A stretch of 64,000 bases of DNA from Pseudorasbora parva (lineage: Eukaryota; Chordata; Actinopteri; Cypriniformes; Gobionidae), in NCBI RefSeq assembly GCF_024679245.1, contig NC_090182.1, forward strand, positions 40,002,547 through 40,066,546, read 5' to 3'. How positions within the stretch are numbered: the stretch's first letter is position 1; every line of letters begins with the position of its first letter. The notes under the pieces were generated by a model. The model was not told the origin of the DNA. It saw nothing but the letters and a program-made list of their open reading frames with translations, and searched no databases. Both the position numbers and the translations under genes were made by a program. Below, in pieces: positions 50,401 to 61,897 of this stretch.

Positions 50401-53400
50401 CAGACATTATCAAAGCTGATTTACCTTTGGCAATGCACTTCCTTTTTTCAGTATGCTCTGCTAACATAATTGGCTTCATAAGTCACATCTGAAACTTTTC
50501 TTTGTAGCCATTTCCAGTATTTTCCACTCATTCCTGTATGTTATGTGAAACCATCTGTTTTTTGTATTTTTTTAAAGGTGATGCATGTTTCCTTTTTGAC
50601 TATGGCCTCATTCAGGAAGATCCCTTCGGGTCCGAGCAGAATGAGGGAATAGCCACACGACAGAGCGAAACGAGCCATACTGTGACAATGGCTATTTCAG
50701 GATGAGCACAAGCCTATAATATTGAGCCAAAGATGATTCATCAGACACAATAAAAGCTGATAGATCACATCTGCTTGAGTTCATTTCAGGTATATCAGTC
50801 AAACAACTCTACAAAAGAGAAGGCAGATTCATGTTATTTTTTTGACTAAAATGCAAAAGTTAAAAACTTGCCTATGTGGTTGCTAGGGTGTTGTGTGTAG
50901 TTTGCTTACTGGTGCTAGTCAAAAGAAAGCTTTAAAGGGTTAGTTCACCCAAAAATGAAATTGATGTCATTAATGACTCCCCTTAATCTCGTTCCACACC
51001 CGTAAGACCTCCGTTCATCTTCACACACAGTTTAAGATATTTTAGATGTAGTCCGACAGCGTATCTAAGTGTATGCACACTATACTGTCCATGATTTTTT
51101 TTACGCACAAAAAATATTCTCGTAGCTTCATCAAATTATTGTACAGCCACTGTAGTGAGATGGACTTTGTATCAATGTTTTTAAGGCCTTTATGGCTCTT
51201 CTGAGTGGGAATGTACTGAATGCCAATGGAGGCCTTTCTGAAGCCTTTCAGAATCAGCTTTCAACAAAAATATCTTCATTTGTGTTCTGAAGATGAACGA
51301 AGGTATCACGGGTTTCCAGCGACATGAGGGTGAGGATTTAATGAAATCATTTTCATTTTTGGGTGAACTAACCCTTTAGGCCCCGCCCCTCACTTCCGGT
51401 TCTGTGGATGGGGTTCTGAAACTGGTGCCGTTCTCATTTTTAAACAGCAAATGCACTCACGCCCATCTGTTTGCTCATCAGCGTGCTGGTCTTTAAATGA
51501 AGTGTGTTCAGGAACATTGTTGGTGTGTTGCTATTTTGAGGAACTAAAAACGACTGCGCCATTGACCAACAAAAACCTGGTCTAAAGTCAATAGCGCAGT
51601 ATTTGGTGTATTATCGCAGTTTTAATATGGGCCTATTGGCGGGTGCACAACATGCATATACGCATTATTACACACACAGAGATGCAGCAGCAAACTAATA
51701 TTTTTAAATATTAAAAATAAAAGGATTCCTCTCTGGAGAAGCACTCAGTCTTTCCTCTCACAAATTCTGGCTTGTAAATAGCAAATCCACCATGAAGCAA
51801 GCGCAACTGGCTTTTAAAGGGAATGGGAGACGAGACTCTGATTGGTTTATTGAATTTTACGCCCAAAACACAGCCATGACTCATTAAAGCTGCACTATGT
51901 AGTATTTTTGCAGTAAAATATCCAAAAACCACCAGGCCAGTGTTATATATTTTGTTCAGTTGAGTACTTACAATATCCCAAATGTTTCCAACTATTTGTA
52001 AATTGTGAGAAAATTGCTATTTTAACTAAAGACCGGGACGTTTCAGCATAGCGTTTGAGCGAGTCAGGGATTCTCATCAATCGTCAATCGAGTCATATCT
52101 GCGTTACCCTCGGTTTTATTCTGCAGAAGCGGAATAAAGGGAAATAACAGTTTAATATGAAAAAGCGGTGAAGTATCCCTTTAACATCCATGGAACCTTT
52201 CCATTCCACAAAAGGTTCTTTAGATTACAAAAACAAGGTTCTTTTGGAAACCTAAAATGGTATTTCTATGACACTGCTGCAAAGAAATCCCTCTGGAACC
52301 TTTCAAGAGTGTGCCTAATGATTTTTTCTAGACACCAATTGCAAATAGAGAGCATAAGGAGATTTTTGGAATATCCTGCTTCTTAGATTTGTCTCTTGAC
52401 CCTATAATCTCACACGTCTCTGCTAGAGTTTCAGAAGACATCTCAAAAATGTCTCAAACTGCTCAGAATTGATTGTGTATATGGTGTAGTTTTTAAAATG
52501 CAGTTGAATTGTTCTGTAATCTGTACGCAAAATATTTATATGAAATTAAAAGCGGAAATAAAAATAAAAAGTCAATGGTTCCATACTTCGAAAGGGGGCA
52601 GCAAGATTATATAAAATTATTAGCATAATTAATTAAGGCTAAACTCACCAAAACCCTAAAAATCCTCACCCTAAAAAAAGTTGTTCATGTAGGAAACTGG
52701 CCTATTTATTTGAATTTGTCCCTTCAACAGCTGCTGTTTTTACTGAGGAACAGTTCTGGAAACTTCTGGAACCATATAATCAATCACGGTTAATTAATTT
52801 ACACTGAAGGGGCCTTGGAGCCAAAAAGGTTAAGAACGCCTGCATTTAGGCCTTGCACTTGCAGAGCAATATTTTCCTCTGGGCCACAAACTTAAGCAAC
52901 AAACTGGATGTCACTTTTATAGTATGCATTTTAGTGTGAATTACTTTTACATCATTCCCAAAGCAAACATTAAAAGCCGGACAGATATATTTGCAGTCGG
53001 CACTTTGCATTCATAATTGGGGCACGATTTTGGTACCTTGTAACAACATCCAGTCTACGTTTGACTTTTCTCTAGGCTGGATTTACTCTCGTCTCTCGCT
53101 CACATCTCTTCTCGTTCTGTGGCTTTTCCAGGAATACCTCCTGCTATATCAATTTCTCTGGCGTGAGAGGCGAGCGGTGCCTCATCCCTCTGCTGTCTGT
53201 TCCGGCCCCGCGCTAATAGAGCTCAATCTCTCTTCAGGGCACAAAGTAAAAACTAACACATAATTGCCAAACCAATGCCCTGATTTGCCAGAACATTGTG
53301 TCAGAAAAAATAATACACAATTCCTCTTTCTGTCTGCATGTGCTGCTGGAGCACGCTGCGGTTTCTTACACAGTGCTGCCGCTGTCTGGTTCCTATTAAA

Positions 53401-56400
53401 TTCAAAAGAACCTTTTGTAATTTTGGACAGCATTTAGCTGTTTTTTGATTACCATGTGTTCCTGTTGATTTGATGGGGTTGGTCATGCATGTGCAGGAAT
53501 CTGAAATTTGACACGGTCTCTTTTTTGGAGACCTTAAATAATTGAACAATAGTCAGTGTCGGCTGCAGCCCAACAGTGTATTTGCGTAGTTTCTCAGAAA
53601 ATGACACAGAAAGGGAAAGGTAGCATACAGAGGTAAGAAGGCATCAAGGCATGTCTGAATACAATGTTCATTTTAATAAGTGTAAAGTTAGAGTCTGTCA
53701 AATGTGAATTTCCATTTATAATACTTGAAAAATCTTCTTATTGTTACACACGTGGTGCAAATGTCAAACTCACAAAGGCGAAAGAGAAGGAGAACTTGTA
53801 ACAGGAACCTTTAATAGCAAAACTCAGGAACATGCAAACACCACTTTGACATTAACGTTGACAGACAAACACTGAGGGGAAACAGAACTAAATACACAGG
53901 GCTAACAAGGTGATTAACATGACACATGTGATAGGCATAACTCATTAGGAAGAATGGGGAGAAACTAGGTCACGGGGGCTGAACTCAAAACACAAAGAAC
54001 ACAGCAGACAGGTTTACATGTAACATAACAACCCCTCCGAATAGGCGCGTCCTCGCGCCGTAACCATAACAGCAGAGGAGGGTGGGAGGGGACTCTGGAG
54101 GAGGGCGTGGAAAAAAAAGGGGAGACAGAGTCCAAAACAAAGAAAACCAGTCCAACAGAAAAGGGAAGTCCATGGGGGTGTGGAAGGAGGGAGGAGCCAG
54201 TGGGGAGCCTGGAGCAGGAGCCAGATGGTCCAGAGACCAGCCACGATGAGGCCCCAGGGCGGAGTTGGAGGAGAGAGGAACCATGGGGTCGACGATATGG
54301 TGGGACACACCCTGGGGACGACATACGAGGAAGCAGCCACTGATGGAGACGCCGGAGGAGCAGCTGGGTCGATGAGCCCACACGAGACCAGAGGTCCAGG
54401 AGACCGAGGTAGAACCATGGTGACGAGCGTCCGAGGTGGAGCTGGACAACCGCAGGACAGAGGCTGAGCCGGTGGGACCGAGGATGAAGGCAGAGCAGAA
54501 GGGAAGGAGGAGCCAGACGAAGCCGAAGGTGGAGGAAGGACGACGACTGACCAAGGCGGAGCCGGAGAGACGAGGGAGCTCGGAGAAGCCGTTTGGCCGA
54601 GGTTGTCCGGTGGAACCAAGGGAGGGAGGAGCCAGGGCGTAGCCGATGTGTCGACGGGCCGCTGTGGAGTGTAGGGGGAGGAGGCCAGCAGTGATGATGG
54701 GAGATCCTCTGGGCAAGGTGAAACTGCTGGACAGACATCTCGAGGCGTATCCACACTGCATATGGGAGGAGCCGAGGGGATGACGGACAGCAGTGTGGTC
54801 GAGGCAGAAGGGCTGGTAGACAGAGGCGGAGGAAGAGGGAGGATGGGTGGGAACTCGGAGGGCACAGGAGAACCTTGGACACAGGGGTTACCGGAGAGAC
54901 AGGGGTTGTGGGAGAGTACCAGTCAATTAAGTCTGCCTCGAAGATGTTGCCTAGTTCCTCGAGATGGCCGCCAGAGGTCCTCATCACATCCACCGCAGCG
55001 GGCTGATGGGTGGGGCTCCTGTCCCAACCCTCAAGCTCCACGAGGACTTCCTCCACGAAGGATGATGTAGCTGGCTCACGCACCTGGTCAGACACTCGCT
55101 GTGGTCCGGGCTCCGGGGCGATGACTCCTCTCAACCTCTGCCTGGGTTCGGGCTCGTCGATCGTGGCAGGCCGGTCTCCATGGTGTGCAGTGGGCTCAGA
55201 CACTTCCTTCATGCCGGTCGTGGTCGGTGGTGGATGGCTGGTCTCTGGCGGTGGAGGAGTGGGACTGGTACCACTGTCCTCTTCAGCGGGGCCGATGGTG
55301 AATGACGAGTGGTTATGTACCAGTACCCACTCCACAAATGCGGCGAAGTCTTCCCTTGGACTGCCCGCTGGAACGCGTGCCTTCGACCGCTCGCTCAGCC
55401 CGGTGTAGTAGAAAACGCTGAGCGAGCGGTCCGGGAAGCGGGACAGGCACACAAGCTGGAGGAAGTCCGGGTGTGTGCCTCCAGCGAGCAGTCTCCCTGC
55501 TCCAGGCAAAGAAGCTGGACATCAGGGAGAGCCATGGGAAGATGGGGAAACTCAAAACAGACACTAAGAAAACGCTGCAAAAAAACGTTTTCAGTCCGTC
55601 GATCTGTTACACACGTGGTGCAAATGTCAAACTCGCGAAGGCGAAGGAGAAGGAGAACCTGTAACAGGAAGCTTTAATAGCAAAACTCAGGAACATGCAA
55701 ACACCACTTTGACATTAACGTCGACGGACAAACACTGAGGGGAAACTGAGAACTAATGCTGCCTTCACGTGCTATCGGAAGTTTCCTACTTCCCACTTCA
55801 GAAGTCGTGATTACGAGCTTGTTGCGTTCAGGTGCTTTTTTGTCGGAAAGAATGGAGGACGCCAGGTTCATACTTTTGTGCGCCTTGGGAAAATGTTATT
55901 TTAACACTATAACCATTTCAATCATTTCCCAGTATATGGACAGTCAGCTTGCTCACTTCTGGAATGATGGTCTAGATGCGATTTTCGATGTGTTTAAAAT
56001 ACACAATATGCTCTAAATGATTATTCATTTATGTAAATGTGTACTACTTTAAGAACAAGACAAGACAATTACATTGTTGTGAGAAAAAAAACTAATAAAA
56101 CACCTGCCACAGCAGAAATTCGTCTCCCATCTGCCATTTTTAACGGTTATGCCACGCCCATCTCAGGAACTTGGGTATCAAAATTATTTCCGAACTTCCC
56201 AGTGGTAAACACGACATCAGAGGGCGTTCATGTGCAATTTTTACCTCGAAAACTCGTATTTACGATAATTCCGATAGCACGTGAAGGCAGCATAAATACA
56301 CAGGACTAACAAGGTAATTAACATGACACAGGTGATAGGCATAACTCATTAGGAAGACTGGGGAGAAACTAGGTCACGGGGGCTGAACTCAAAACACAAA

Positions 56401-59400
56401 GAACACAGCAGACAGGTTTACATGTAACACTTATTCAGAAAAATAAAAAAAGCGCTTTGTTACTGTCCATTGCAATGCTGTTGCTACACTGTAAAAAAAT
56501 TCTGTTGGTTTTTGTTGGTTTAACTTAAAAAAGTAAGTAAACTCAAAATTTTAAGGCAACCAGGTAACTTTTTTTCTAAATAATTTTTTACAGTGTAGTG
56601 TTTAAATATTAACATCGATATATATACACACACTGTAACATTTTTGGTTTTTGTTAGTTTAACTTAAAAAAGTAAGTAACCTGGTGGCTTTAAAATTTTT
56701 AGTTTATTGAAATTAAAAATTTGAGTTGATACAATGAAGAAAATTTGTTTAATAAATAGAAACTCAAAATATTATTGTATCTAAACCACATAAAAAATTT
56801 GATAAATCATGAAAATAGCACTATTTGACACGTTTCACTGCGTCATCAGAAATAAAACACACACAATTACCCAATATTCTTACAAAATCTTTTAATAATA
56901 TTTTAATAATGGTTGTCGAATCTCAAAAAATGTTCATTGTATTAACTCCAAATTTTAATTTCAATTAACTCAAAATTTTAAGGCAACCAGGTAACTTTTT
57001 TTCTAAATAATTTTTTTACAGTGTACAGTATACAGTAAATATTTAAAAAGTCTCAAATATATTTTAAAAAGAAAAAAATACATATTTTAAATACTTTACC
57101 GTGTTTCATTGTGTTACTACCATTAAAACAACTGACTCCAAGCATAGCTACATAATATGCTTACAAAACTTTAACACATTTTTAATAATATTTGCATAAA
57201 TGGTGAAGATGTCTAGAATTAACCTAGAAAAAAACTTGACACTATTGTTTATGGTACAGCGTTGTCATATGGCAACAATAATTTCTCCAAATTGTCTTAG
57301 TTAAAAAAGGCACTAAATGCACCTCATTATGGGGATTAAAAGGGCAGGCCTTTGATCATATGATGAGAAGTGCTGTTTTTTTTTAAGTCAAATGACATTT
57401 GAATGCTCGTCCAAAACTCTCTTTTCCACTGTCACCCAGTGTTTCAGAAGGTGCTCTGTAACCTATTTCTCAACAGTTGGAGTTGCAGTAATGTATTTCC
57501 CCGTTGGGATTTTGTATACATAGTAGCATTAACAATATAATTGCAATTATTTATTTAAAGTGTTTTTTTGTTTTTGTTGTATAGTTGTGTTTATGTATTA
57601 GTAACAAAAATGAATATAGCAAATATTTTACAGAAAGGGGCAATAGGAAAAATGCCGAGTGAGGATGAGTTTGTGAAAATTTAAAAAGCTAAATGTTAAA
57701 CTTTTCTACTAGGTAAATCAAACAGTCCTTATCAATATTTATATAGTTTTATTCTATCGCCTAAGCTCTTTCAGTAATTCATCAAAAATGAGCACTAGGT
57801 TACTTTTACTTTCAGGGTTCCCCTACAGTTGGAAAAAAATATTGTCCTCTACTACTGTCGTAAACTCTGTCATCCTACATCAGGGGATGCCATCGCGCGT
57901 GCATTTGTTGACATGACAACCCTGATAGCCCTGAACTAGTGATGCGTGGGTCGTCTCATAACCCGCGGACCCCGTATGTCTATTTAATGGTCGCGGGTGC
58001 GGGGCGGGTTGTAAAAATATATACAGTGGTGCGGGGCGGGCCAAATAACTTCATAAAAGCCGGATCCGTGCAGTTCTGCTTGCGTCGCGTGTGAAATGTC
58101 TTCATCCCAGGTACAGTGACATTTGTTTCAGCATGTCATAAATGAATATAATTTCACGGGTTTAATTTTTTTTCAAACGCCAAATGATCGCGATGCATAC
58201 GTTTACAAGCCAGCCTCATTATAGCCTAGTCTATTGGTTACCGTTCTACAGAATCTATGATACTTCAATTCAATATTTGAGTGGTAGGTAATAACCCTAG
58301 CAAGCATGACAGCCAAGTCAGCATCGGTCGGGCACGCCTCCTTCAGCTCACGCCAACGAGCAAACGATGGCCCAATGTAGATCCTTGTCCTGCCTTTAAT
58401 CCCATCACTTTTTCGTTTCCTCTTATTGCTTTATTTTTGCTTTTTCTTTGATTTTATCTGTGCTGTGCGAGCCCAAACAAACGATAGTTGGGCTCGCACG
58501 TCTGAATGTAAGGGAGTGGTGGTGGTGTTGGTGGAAGTGACGTATATGCCATAAAGCAGTCGAATTTTGTAGTTAGTTTTTGTTCTCGGGTTACTACCCG
58601 AAACCCGAAGTTTAAAAGTATGATTAAAAACGATACAGACCCCGTCAGACTATGGCAGACGTGTAATTCATCCTATTGTAAGTCAATGTATCATCACAAG
58701 AGGCTTGAAAATATATTATGAAGGTTGAAAAGTTACCTAGTGCTACTTTTAAATAGAAAAATAAAAGTCCTTTTTTGACCATTTGACCATTGTGGTACAG
58801 CGTGGTACACGTAGTGTGATTTAAGGTATCATTTATTTCTGTAGCTCAAACATTCAGGACAAATTAACAGTTTAATATTATTAAATATGTTTAATATTAA
58901 AGTGTAAGCAATCAGTTCATCAATAAGTGAACAGACACTCACAGCTCACACCCTTACAGTCTCATCACAAGGCCACATTCATGCTCTCAGTCGTACTTTA
59001 CAGCCCTACGGATCTAAAAACAGCAGCGCCACGACAGACATCCCGCCATGCTGTGGTTAAGTGCCTGCAGGACTGAATGCCAAGCGCATCTGAGGATAGT
59101 TGCTGTTTTTAATAAGTCTCGTTTGTACTCCAGACTTTGGCAATAAAGATATGTAGGTCACCAGCAGCACCAGCGCTGCCTTTAGACCCTTTAACCAACT
59201 GACTCATGGCTAAGGAAAATAAATATTCCAGAAACTGAGAAGGAAAGGATCCAGCCTCTCCCTATCTGCAGATCTGGTGGGTGCAGGAAACACAGCACAG
59301 GAGCCGGAAGGGAGGCTTGTGGTCTGGAGGTCCCGGGACTGTGGATGTGGTTTTGCAGACTTGCGCTCTGGTAAAATCTGTCTTTGTGCAATATAGAACT

Positions 59401-61897
59401 AAATTGTATCAATAAAAGTCCTGACCTGAATGACGAATGCAGGACTTCTCCAATCATTTGCTTTCTTAAACCTGATCCTGCAAGCTCACGTTCATCTGCT
59501 TCCACTTTTGAGTGCAATAAATCCAATAAACAAATTATGCATCGGACCAAGTATACACAGCCAACATTTTTGTCTTTTTCGATAATCTATTATGGATGTA
59601 CACTATATTGCTAAAGGTTTTGGGATGTCTGTCTTTATGCACATGAACTTTAATGACATCCCATTCTTAATCCTTAGGGTCTAATATGGAGTCGGCCAAC
59701 CCTATGCAGCTATAACAGCTTCAACTCTTCTGAGAGGGCTTTCCACAAGGTTTAGAGTGTGTTTATAGGAATTTTTGACCATTCTTCTAGAAGCTCATTT
59801 GTGAGGTCAGGCACTGATGTTGGACGAGAAGGCCTGGCTCGCAGTCTCCGCTCTAATTCATCCCAAAGGTGTTCTATCGGGTTGTGATCAGGACTCTCAA
59901 GTTCCTCCACACCAAAGTCATCCATGTCTTTATGGACCTTGCTTTGTTCACTGGTGCGCAGTCATGTTGGAACATGAAGGGGCCATCCCCAAACTCTTCC
60001 CGCAAATTTGGGAGCATGAAATTGTCCAAAATGTCTTGGTATGCTGAAACGTGCCCTCACCATAATCCCCCTCCACCAAACTTTACACTTGGCACCATGC
60101 AGTCAGGCAAGTACTGTTCTCCTTGCAACAGCCAAGCCCTGACTCATCCATCAGATTGCCAGACCGAGAAGCGTGATTGGTCATTCCAGAGAACACGTCT
60201 GCACTGCTCTAGAGTCCAGTGGCGGCGTGCTTCACACCACTGCATCCCACGTTTTGCATTACACTTGGTGATGTAAGGCTTGAATGAGCTGCTTGGCCAT
60301 GGAAACCCATTCCATGAAGCTCTCTACGCACTGTTCGTGAGCTAATCTGAAGGCCACACAAAGTTTTGGAGGTCTTTTAACTAGTGACTCTGCAGAAAGT
60401 TGGTGACTTCTGCCACTGTGCGCCTCACCATGCGCTGACCCCTCTCTATGATTTTATGTGGCCTATCAGCTAACTTGTGGTTGAGTTGCTGTTGTTCCCA
60501 ATTGCTTCAAACTTTGTTATAACACCACAACAGTTGCCCTAGTGATTTAGTAGTAATTTCATGAATAGATTCACTGCACATGTGGCAACCTCACGGTACC
60601 ACGCTTGAGTTCACTGAGCTCCTGAGAGGGACCCATTCTTTTACAAATATTTGTAGAAGCGTCTGCATGCCTAGTGCTTAATTGTATACACCTGTGGCCA
60701 TGGAAGTGATTGGAACACATGAATTCAATTATTTGGAGGGATGCCCCAATACTTTTTGGCAAAATACTGTATAATCCTGTCCCATCCATAAGTTTTCTAT
60801 TTATTTTGACCTGTGTTGCGTACCATTTTCAGGTGGTGCGCAAATTCTCACACTCCACAACACAATCTCATGGCCGTGCCACTTTTATCATAGAAATAGA
60901 CATTTGCCATCAGACAAAAAATAAAATGAAATCAATAAGATGATCCTAATCATGGAAACTAATAGCAGAGTTAGGTACGAATGTAATCTTGATTGACAAG
61001 GATTTAAAATTTAGATCAGACAGTGCAGCGTATAGTATTTCTACGGCAGAACGGCGGCAGCCATGAACTAACCCTTTAATATCCAAAAGCAAATTCAAGT
61101 TTTAGCTGCTCTTTAACTTGTGATTTCTTTATTATTCAAGAAGTCTAAAGAATATCAATAAAAACAAATCTCTGTGTAGTAATGATGACACACCTACATT
61201 TCAAATCTATTGATTTGTTAGGGTGGACATTGACATTTTCTTATTTGTTATTATTAATATAGGTGAATACTTTGTGGTACGGTAACAGTTTTGCATATTC
61301 ATGGGCACAATTGTTTATGTCAAGCCATAAATCCACAAGAATGATGCAAAGATGCTTGCTTTGGTGTTTTCACAGTCCTCATGTCATCCCCTTACCATCC
61401 CACAAAAATGTTCTAGATCACCCCTGAATGTCCCTTCCTACTAACTAACAAGATCTGTTTTCATTTCGATTCCAATGAAAAGTCAGTGTTTCGCTAAAAG
61501 TTAAACTTTTCTACTAGGTAAATCAAATAGTTCCTATCAATATTTATATAGTTTTATTCTATCGCCTAAGCTCTTTCAGTAATTCATCAAATGACATATA
61601 GGCAAATTGTTTTTAGGTACAGAAAAGATGTAGGAAACAAATGACCTATTTTGTGCCGGGACTATGATCATCTTACCAGCGGACTCCTGGGCGTCAGAAG
61701 CAGCTCTGTGGAGCTGTGGCCGATGCCAGAGGGAATCCCGGCTGTGCGGTACATGGACCCCACCGTTCGCCCCTTCCTCGCCTCCTTTGCATCCTTCACC
61801 AGATCCACTGTGAGCCCCTGCTCAGCAAAGCTCTTCATGCCGTCGCTCGCCGGCGCCCCCTCCTGCCACAGCCGGTACTGCTCATTATGGGTCACGG
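44221..61897 (-). CDS. spon2: Spondin-2 / mindin (last four coding exons)
   Basis: Four minus-strand exons join in phase into about 259 codons matching vertebrate SPON2: the later two thirds of the spondin domain, then a linker, then one thrombospondin type-1 repeat and a stop. The protein is a secreted extracellular-matrix molecule. In mammals it binds microbial surfaces and integrins. The signal peptide and first part of the spondin domain are not found up to 64000 and should lie beyond the right edge. The paralogue (2a or 2b in fish) cannot be told. The intron between 61677 and 50351 is 11.3 kb, mostly transposons. Confidence 0.93.
44629..45240. mobile_element. TTAA-family MITE in spon2 intron
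   Basis: The left end AGGGTTAGTTCACCCAAAAA follows TTAA at 44625-44628. Internal sequence is close to the copy at 19885. The right end is eroded (GAGGGTGAGTAAAACATGG). Confidence 0.7.
45241..46035. other. spon2 intron, no gene
   Basis: AT-rich sequence with no recognised element or exon. Confidence 0.4.
46040..48924. mobile_element. DNA transposon with CCCAGATAGCA ends and subterminal repeats
   Basis: An 11-bp inverted end (CCCAGATAGCA) bounds 2.9 kb. Both ends carry arrays of a motif like TTGATTCAATGTTGAAA (46055-46265 and 48600-48910) in opposite orientation. No transposase frame is readable inside. GGTGGCGGTAATGCACC at 46831 is another fish repeat motif. No target duplication was settled. 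Confidence 0.65.
47231..47258. repeat. Poly-T tract
   Basis: A run of about 28 T inside the element at 46040-48924, possibly the A-tail of a minus-strand retroposon. Confidence 0.85.
49459..49633 (-). CDS. spon2: spon2 exon (end of spondin domain and linker)
   Basis: This exon has 58 codons plus one base: [20 protein letters not shown] then [14 protein letters not shown], matching human HPANSFYYPRLKALPPIA. The rest is a divergent linker to the thrombospondin repeat. The donor is gtagac, and the glutamate codon is completed by the next exon. Confidence 0.93.
50160..50351 (-). CDS. spon2: spon2 exon (spondin domain core)
   Basis: This exon has 64 codons: [20 protein letters not shown], then [20 protein letters not shown], closely matching human [19 protein letters not shown] and [19 protein letters not shown] near the end is a possible N-glycosylation site. 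Both ends are phase 0, with acceptor ctcacag and donor gtgaga. Confidence 0.95.
50936..51375. mobile_element. TTAA-family MITE, rearranged copy
   Basis: The ends AGGGTTAGTTCACCCAAAAA and inverse lie between TTAA (50932-50935) and TTAG (51376-51379). The interior switches to a different sequence near 51090 compared with the copy at 44629. Confidence 0.72.
51380..53736. other. spon2 long intron, no gene
   Basis: Intronic DNA with scattered repeat edges (AAAGCTGCACTATGTAG near 51885, GGAACCTTTCCATTCC near 52190). No conserved exon is seen. Confidence 0.4.
53742..54025 (-). repeat. 3' LTR of the gag-only element
   Basis: 284 bp, intact. It preserves the uninterrupted sequence (GAACTAAATACACAGG) that serves as the empty site for the MITE in the other LTR. 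Confidence 0.9.
53965..55580 (-). pseudogene. Gag-like Pro/Ser-rich coding region, frameshifted
   Basis: One frame holds [20 protein letters not shown] at the start (from 55580). The continuation [31 protein letters not shown] and [16 protein letters not shown] is in another frame (514 codons, 55509-53965). This points to a one-base deletion near 55477. The rest is proline/serine-rich low-complexity sequence open in several frames. The motifs resemble a repeated gag-type protein of fish LTR elements. The function is not known, and no zinc knuckle is seen. Confidence 0.6.
55605..56429 (-). repeat. 5' LTR, interrupted by a MITE
   Basis: The same terminal repeat as at 53742, split by the 534-bp MITE plus its 3-bp duplication. 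Only a few substitutions separate the two LTRs. Confidence 0.9.
55759..56292. mobile_element. Harbinger-like MITE inside an LTR
   Basis: The perfect inverted ends TGCTGCCTTCACGTGCTATC (24 bp in all) lie between TAA at 55756-55758 and 56293-56295. Comparison with the sister LTR shows that removal of the element and one TAA restores GAACTAAATACACAGG. A 3-bp TWA-type duplication points to PIF/Harbinger. No transposase. Confidence 0.88.
56435..57690. other. spon2 long intron, short inverted repeats
   Basis: Repeats of GTTTAACTTAAAAAAGTAAG occur near 56518 and 56657 and in inverse near 56980, with ACAGTGTA edges: decayed MITE copies. No gene is seen. Confidence 0.4.
57692..57787. repeat. 96-bp direct repeat, copy 1
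   Basis: AAACTTTTCTACTAGGTAAA through TCAGTAATTCATCAAA is repeated almost exactly at 61498-61593. The family is unknown. Confidence 0.8.
57788..58747. mobile_element. TTAA-type element, copy B (inverted relative to 16833)
   Basis: The left end AGCACTAGGTTACTTTTAC and inverted right end AGTAGCACTAGGTAACTTTT belong to the family at 16833-17800. The shared GC-rich tract (CCGCGGACCCCGTATGTCTA) is in the opposite orientation. TTAA lies at 58748-58751. Confidence 0.65.
58752..59598. other. spon2 long intron, no gene
   Basis: A minus frame at 59191-59550 is open for 119 codons but shows no family resemblance or splice context, so it is not called. Confidence 0.4.
59601..60769 (-). mobile_element. 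Tc1/mariner element, decayed
   Basis: The ends CACTATATTGCTAAAGGTTT and, inverted, CAGTATTTTGCCAAAAAGTA lie between TA at 59599-59600 and 60770-60771. The size (1169 bp) fits a Tc1 element. Minus-strand transposase coding is inferred and broken by stops and shifts. Confidence 0.78.
60772..61497. other. spon2 long intron, no gene
   Basis: AT-rich intron sequence with no recognised element. Confidence 0.4.
61498..61593. repeat. 96-bp direct repeat, copy 2
   Basis: Nearly identical to 57692-57787 in the same orientation, 84 bp from the spon2 exon at 61677. Confidence 0.8.
61677..61897 (-). CDS. spon2: spon2 exon (spondin domain, first seen)
   Basis: This exon has 73 codons plus two bases: [40 protein letters not shown] and [14 protein letters not shown]. 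It aligns with the human segment containing [20 protein letters not shown] and VPSGTGQTSAEL. The acceptor is gtgcag and the donor gtaaga. The preceding exon is outside the window. Confidence 0.9.

Larger units (their letters stand above)
53742..56429 (-). mobile_element. Non-autonomous LTR retrotransposon with 5-bp target duplication
   Basis: The LTRs at 53742-54025 (3') and 55605-56429 (5', enlarged by a MITE) start TGTTAC and end GTAACA. A perfect 5-bp duplication CTTAT flanks the whole (53737-53741 and 56430-56434). The interior (54026-55604) has one gag-like, Pro-rich coding region on the minus strand and a purine tract GGAGGGGTTGTTA at the 3' LTR. No protease, reverse transcriptase or integrase is present. 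Confidence 0.9.

Noticed and set aside
54107..55677. Several plus-strand frames of 60-130 codons
   Set aside because: They are antisense shadows of the GC-rich gag-like region of an LTR element.
59869..60276. Plus-strand 135-codon frame
   Set aside because: It lies inside a decayed Tc1 element and does not match a known protein in this frame.
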